A stretch of 39,417 nt of DNA, taken from positions 1 through 39,417 of the IMG/VR virus record IMGVR_UViG_3300025598_000081; one strand, given 5' to 3'. This document shows, one piece after another, positions 37,287-39,417 of the stretch. A model generated the notes under the pieces. The model was not told the origin of the DNA. It saw only the letters and a list, made by a program, of their open reading frames with translations, and ran no database searches. The DNA comes from a virus. Both the position numbers and the translations under genes were made by a program. The stretch's first letter is position 1. Every line of letters starts with the position of its first letter.

Positions 37287-38078
37287 ATGAATAAGCATAA
37301 AGAAGCATTACATAAAATAGTTAAAATAACAAAGAACATTCAGATAATATCAAAGAGTTGTGCAGAAATTTTTATAATAGCCACCGAAGCCCTTCAATCA
37401 GAAAGTGAAATTGATTTTGACTATGAAAGGATAAAGTTAAAAGTAGGTGTTGTAATATCCAATACAATTATGAGTGGAAACGAAAAGGTTGAAGCTATTA
37501 TGAAGTTATTGCAACCTAAATCAGAATCAAGGATGTATAATCAATATACGGATTTTGAAGAATGGGCAAAACGATTTTACGTTGAACTTTCAATAGGTAC
37601 TTGGACAGATAAAGACCAACGACCTAGATTGATTTTTTATACTACTAATGAGCTGAAAGAGAAATTCCAATCCATTCAACCAAAGACAGAAGAAGTAGAA
37701 AGAGGATGGACTATAACAGACAGAACAGTAATTGATAAACAATTAGAAGCTATAAAAACTGTCATGGGTACTATTAAAACTAAAGAACAAGCAATTCAAT
37801 TCCTAAAAGATTCAGGTATTGAATTTGAAGAACAACCTACTTCCCCATCCATAGAGAAGATAATAGAGAAACATTTTATTAAGAACAGGGTATATCTGAC
37901 ATCAAATGAAACACATACGATAAAAGATATTATAGAAGAAATATTAAGCTACAAAGCTAACAACAACTTTGATGAATTAGAGAAGTGGGTGAATGAGAGT
38001 AAACATTTTTTCCCGACATCAGTTGAAATAGAATTACTAAAAAAAATCCAAGAACTAAAAACAAAATTGCAGAACTAA
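37287..38078 (+). CDS. Modular helical protein with ELEKW...IQELK tail
   Basis: 263 residues from ATG 37287; a start at 37260 overlaps the preceding gene and is less likely. N-terminal helical part (HKEALHKIVKITKNIQIISK), a middle with MYNQYTDFEEWAKRFYVELS, then a C-terminal module EEILSYKANNNFDELEKWVN ending KIQELKTKLQN, which is shared with the small protein at 28188-28388. The DNA coding the last residues recurs three more times downstream. Confidence 0.65.
   Translation: MNKHKEALHKIVKITKNIQIISKSCAEIFIIATEALQSESEIDFDYERIKLKVGVVISNTIMSGNEKVEAIMKLLQPKSESRMYNQYTDFEEWAKRFYVELSIGTWTDKDQRPRLIFYTTNELKEKFQSIQPKTEEVERGWTITDRTVIDKQLEAIKTVMGTIKTKEQAIQFLKDSGIEFEEQPTSPSIEKIIEKHFIKNRVYLTSNETHTIKDIIEEILSYKANNNFDELEKWVNESKHFFPTSVEIELLKKIQELKTKLQN
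38046..38065 (+). repeat. Gene-end repeat, copy 1 (coding)
   Basis: ATCCAAGAACTAAAAACAAA encodes IQELKTK at the end of the gene at 37287. Copies at 38598-38617 and 38806-38825 lie in gaps between genes, and GAACTAAAAACAAA at 38994-39007 ends another gene. Together they look like remnants of gene 3' ends left by recombination. Confidence 0.7.
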
Positions 38079-38121
38079 AAACACTAAAACCGTAGACAGG
38101 GTTATCTGAATAACAAAACAC

Positions 38122-38550
38122 ATGAGTACATTTATTGAAAGACTTCTACAAGAAGAGATAGAACTAAATGAGAAGATTTCTAAATTAGAGAAATTCATTG
38201 ATTACACAGAAGAATGGAACACAATTGATAGAGAGCAAAGAGGGTTCTTGCTTATCCAACTAAAAGCAATGAGGACTTATGCCGAGATACTTAATATCAG
38301 ATTAATTGATATTAATGAGAAAGAAGCTGAACAAAAAAATGTTAGTCCACTTGATGCACCATCAGCACACCCACTTGATGTTTTATTGCGTGAACTTAAA
38401 TGGGGTAGAAAAGCTGCTCAACAACATTTAATTGACAAATGGATTGCAGAGTTAGAATCTGACGAACCAATTAGGTTGTACACCCAAGAAGAATACGATA
38501 ATCATGGAAGGGAGATGTATGAGAAAGCAATCAAGAACTACGGGAACTAA
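38122..38550 (+). CDS. SPLDAPSAHP-family protein, copy 2
   Basis: 142 residues. N-terminal coiled coil (FIERLLQEEIELNEKISKLE) precedes the SPLDAPSAHPLDVLLREL and KWGRKAAQQHLIDKWIAEL block that is nearly identical to the small gene at 27657-27836. The C-terminus adds LYTQEEYDNHGREMYEKAIK. A GCACACTA-stem hairpin follows, as after copy 1. Confidence 0.65.
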   Translation: MSTFIERLLQEEIELNEKISKLEKFIDYTEEWNTIDREQRGFLLIQLKAMRTYAEILNIRLIDINEKEAEQKNVSPLDAPSAHPLDVLLRELKWGRKAAQQHLIDKWIAELESDEPIRLYTQEEYDNHGREMYEKAIKNYGN

Positions 38551-38559
38551 CAAAATAAT

Positions 38560-38594
38560 GCACACTAACTAAAAAAATGTTAGTGTGCTATTTT
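38560..38594 (+). terminator. Terminator after copy 2 of the repeated cassette
   Basis: 10-bp stem GCACACTAAC (38560-38569) with GTTAGTGTGC (38579-38588), then TATTTT. The stem core matches the hairpin at 27844-27875, so gene end and terminator were probably duplicated together. Confidence 0.75.
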
Positions 38595-38597
38595 AAA

Positions 38598-38617
38598 ATC
38601 CAAGAACTAAAAACAAA
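38598..38617 (+). repeat. Gene-end repeat, copy 2 (non-coding)
   Basis: Same 20 bases as 38046-38065, here between a terminator and the start at 38624, without an open gene upstream. Reads as the 3' stump of a lost IQELKT gene. Confidence 0.65.
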
Positions 38618-38623
38618 TAGAAA

Positions 38624-38800
38624 ATGAACATTAATAGATTAAAAGTAGGTCAGGGTGTTTGGGTGATGAAAGAATATCCAAAGAGATATTTTATAATTAT
38701 GATAGAAATAGTTCATAATGAAGTTTGGTTAGATGATGGTAATAATTATTCTCCCGATGATTTATATAGCACTGAATACAGATGCCAACAAGCTAACTAA
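38624..38800 (+). CDS. Small hypothetical protein
   Basis: 58 residues: NINRLKVGQGVWVMKEYPKR suggests a small beta-barrel, then EVWLDDGNNYSPDDLYSTEY. Six bases separate its start from the gene-end repeat. No family recognised. Confidence 0.55.
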   Translation: MNINRLKVGQGVWVMKEYPKRYFIIMIEIVHNEVWLDDGNNYSPDDLYSTEYRCQQAN

Positions 38801-38805
38801 CCGAA

Positions 38806-38825
38806 ATCCAAGAACTAAAAACAAA
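38806..38825 (+). repeat. Gene-end repeat, copy 3 (non-coding)
   Basis: Identical 20-base sequence followed by ACAATG, so that an IQELKTKQ frame would end in a TGA overlapping the next ATG (38829), exactly the arrangement of the intact gene end at 38994-39014. Strong hint that a gene was lost here by recombination at conserved 3' ends. Confidence 0.65.
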
Positions 38826-38828
38826 ACA

Positions 38829-39014
38829 ATGAACCTAGATAACAAAGAATTAATAGACTTAGCTGAAAAAGTACAACAACAAGCACATAAAGCAGTTGAT
38901 GGCATCACTCTTGGCAACCCAAACATTTCCCATCAAGATGCTATTAATACCTATTTGTATCTACAATTAGCGTCTTTGCAATTACAAATCAATGAACTAA
39001 AAACAAAACAATGA
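38829..39014 (+). CDS. Small helical protein with NELKTKQ tail
   Basis: 61 residues from ATG 38829. LDNKELIDLAEKVQQQAHKA, HQDAINTYLYLQLASLQLQI and the C-terminal NELKTKQ. Its stop overlaps the next start (ATGA). The tail is the same module as in the repeats upstream. Confidence 0.6.
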   Translation: MNLDNKELIDLAEKVQQQAHKAVDGITLGNPNISHQDAINTYLYLQLASLQLQINELKTKQ

Positions 39015-39417
39015 TAACATTTAAAGAATTATTAATTGATATAAATGCTTGTGAAGAAGCTAGACTGTGGGCTAGTGATAGAACTATTGAAGAAGTTTTA
39101 AGGGATAGTTGGAGAGGAGATTGGTTATTATGGTTGGCTAAAAAATTAGACTTACCACTAAATAAGTTGACGTTAGCTAAAGCTAGATGTGCAAAAACTG
39201 TCATTCACTTAATGAAAGACCAAAGAAGTATAGATGCCGTTAATATAGCAGAAAAATTTGGGCTAGATGAATGTTCTTTAGAAGAACTTAATGCTATTAC
39301 TTCTGCTTCTGCTGCTGATGCTGCTGCTGCTGCTTATGCTTCTGATGCTTATGCTTCTGCTGCTGCTTCTGCTGCTGATGCTGCTGCTGCTGCTTATGCT
39401 TCTGATGCTTATGCTTC
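39011..39417 (+). CDS. Alanine-rich tandem-repeat protein, Imm5-like N-terminus (3' end cut by window)
   Basis: 135 residues visible. The N-terminal half has CEEARLWASD, WRGDWLLWLAKKLDLP and AKTVIHLMKDQRS, the pattern of phage proteins related to the putative immunity domain Imm5. From about residue 99 it becomes SAADAAAAAYASDAYASAAA repeats, each encoded by an exact 60-base unit. The C-terminus lies outside the window. Confidence 0.65.
   Translation, partial: MITFKELLIDINACEEARLWASDRTIEEVLRDSWRGDWLLWLAKKLDLPLNKLTLAKARCAKTVIHLMKDQRSIDAVNIAEKFGLDECSLEELNAITSASAADAAAAAYASDAYASAAASAADAAAAAYASDAYA
39311..39417 (+). repeat. 60-base coding tandem repeat
   Basis: The unit beginning GCTGCTGATGCTGCTGC at 39311 repeats at 39371 without a mismatch up to the window end, in frame (20 residues per unit). 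Codons are nearly all GCT, TCT, GAT and TAT, a sign of recent expansion by slippage or unequal crossing-over. Confidence 0.85.

Noticed and set aside
1-39417. Stop-codon reassignment
   Set aside because: TAG, TGA and TAA all end genes at natural family lengths with adjacent starts, and the tRNA has anticodon UAG, not CUA, so it is not an amber suppressor.
1-39417. Genes on the minus strand
   Set aside because: All minus-strand frames are short and lie opposite convincing + strand genes; none shows a domain or a start context.
39301-39417. CRISPR-like repeat at the right end
   Set aside because: The repeat is in frame, has no spacers and encodes an Ala/Ser/Tyr-rich protein segment.

Overview
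The window is a piece of a large, AT-rich bacteriophage genome. Every gene I can support lies on the + strand. The genes are short and tightly packed, often with ATGA or few-base overlaps, and many encode small membrane or zinc-binding proteins of the kind found in phage accessory regions. A Bacteroidota host, possibly a flavobacterium, is suggested by three things: Shine-Dalgarno sequences are almost absent, many genes start in the context (A)AAGTTATG, and the promoter-like elements end in TATATTTAC, which resembles the Bacteroidota -7 box TAnnTTTG. TAG, TGA and TAA all end genes in the normal way, so there is no sign of stop-codon reassignment.

Layout: (1) 1-4764, five consecutive predicted glycosyltransferases from several families (a DUF5672 protein cut by the window edge, a GT11-like protein, a GT17-like protein and two related GT2 proteins). 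(2) 4795-7777, a probable structural module with a tail-fibre-like protein, three or four unknowns and an HNH-type zinc protein. (3) 7778-14962, an operator/promoter region followed by an accessory operon: GIY-YIG nuclease, a wHTH/KOW protein, SWIM zinc finger, GNAT, metallopeptidase, holin-like protein and others. A textbook-looking hammerhead ribozyme sits between two genes at 9349-9400. (4) 14963-29678, a second operator/promoter region followed by a long run of small genes that includes two calcineurin-like phosphoesterases, a lipoprotein, a T4 endonuclease V (DenV) homologue, a RyR-domain protein and a YopX protein. (5) 29679-33514, a third operator/promoter region, then a block of visibly higher GC with two leader-sharing genes, a tRNA, an HTH regulator and a DUF932 protein, ending in a GC-rich CTAG-repeat region. 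(6) 33515-39417, more small genes, one of them frameshifted, and a repeat-rich mosaic tail that ends in an alanine-rich tandem-repeat protein cut by the window edge.

The three intergenic regions at about 7800, 15060 and 29920-30070 share a roughly 20-base motif of the form ATTGGtAACCAATCAGTTAT in both orientations, placed 18-28 bases upstream of closely related promoters (about 80 bases at most for the outer sites). They look like one coordinately controlled phage regulon that launches three operons of accessory/host-takeover genes. The ribozyme would cut one of these polycistronic transcripts between two genes.
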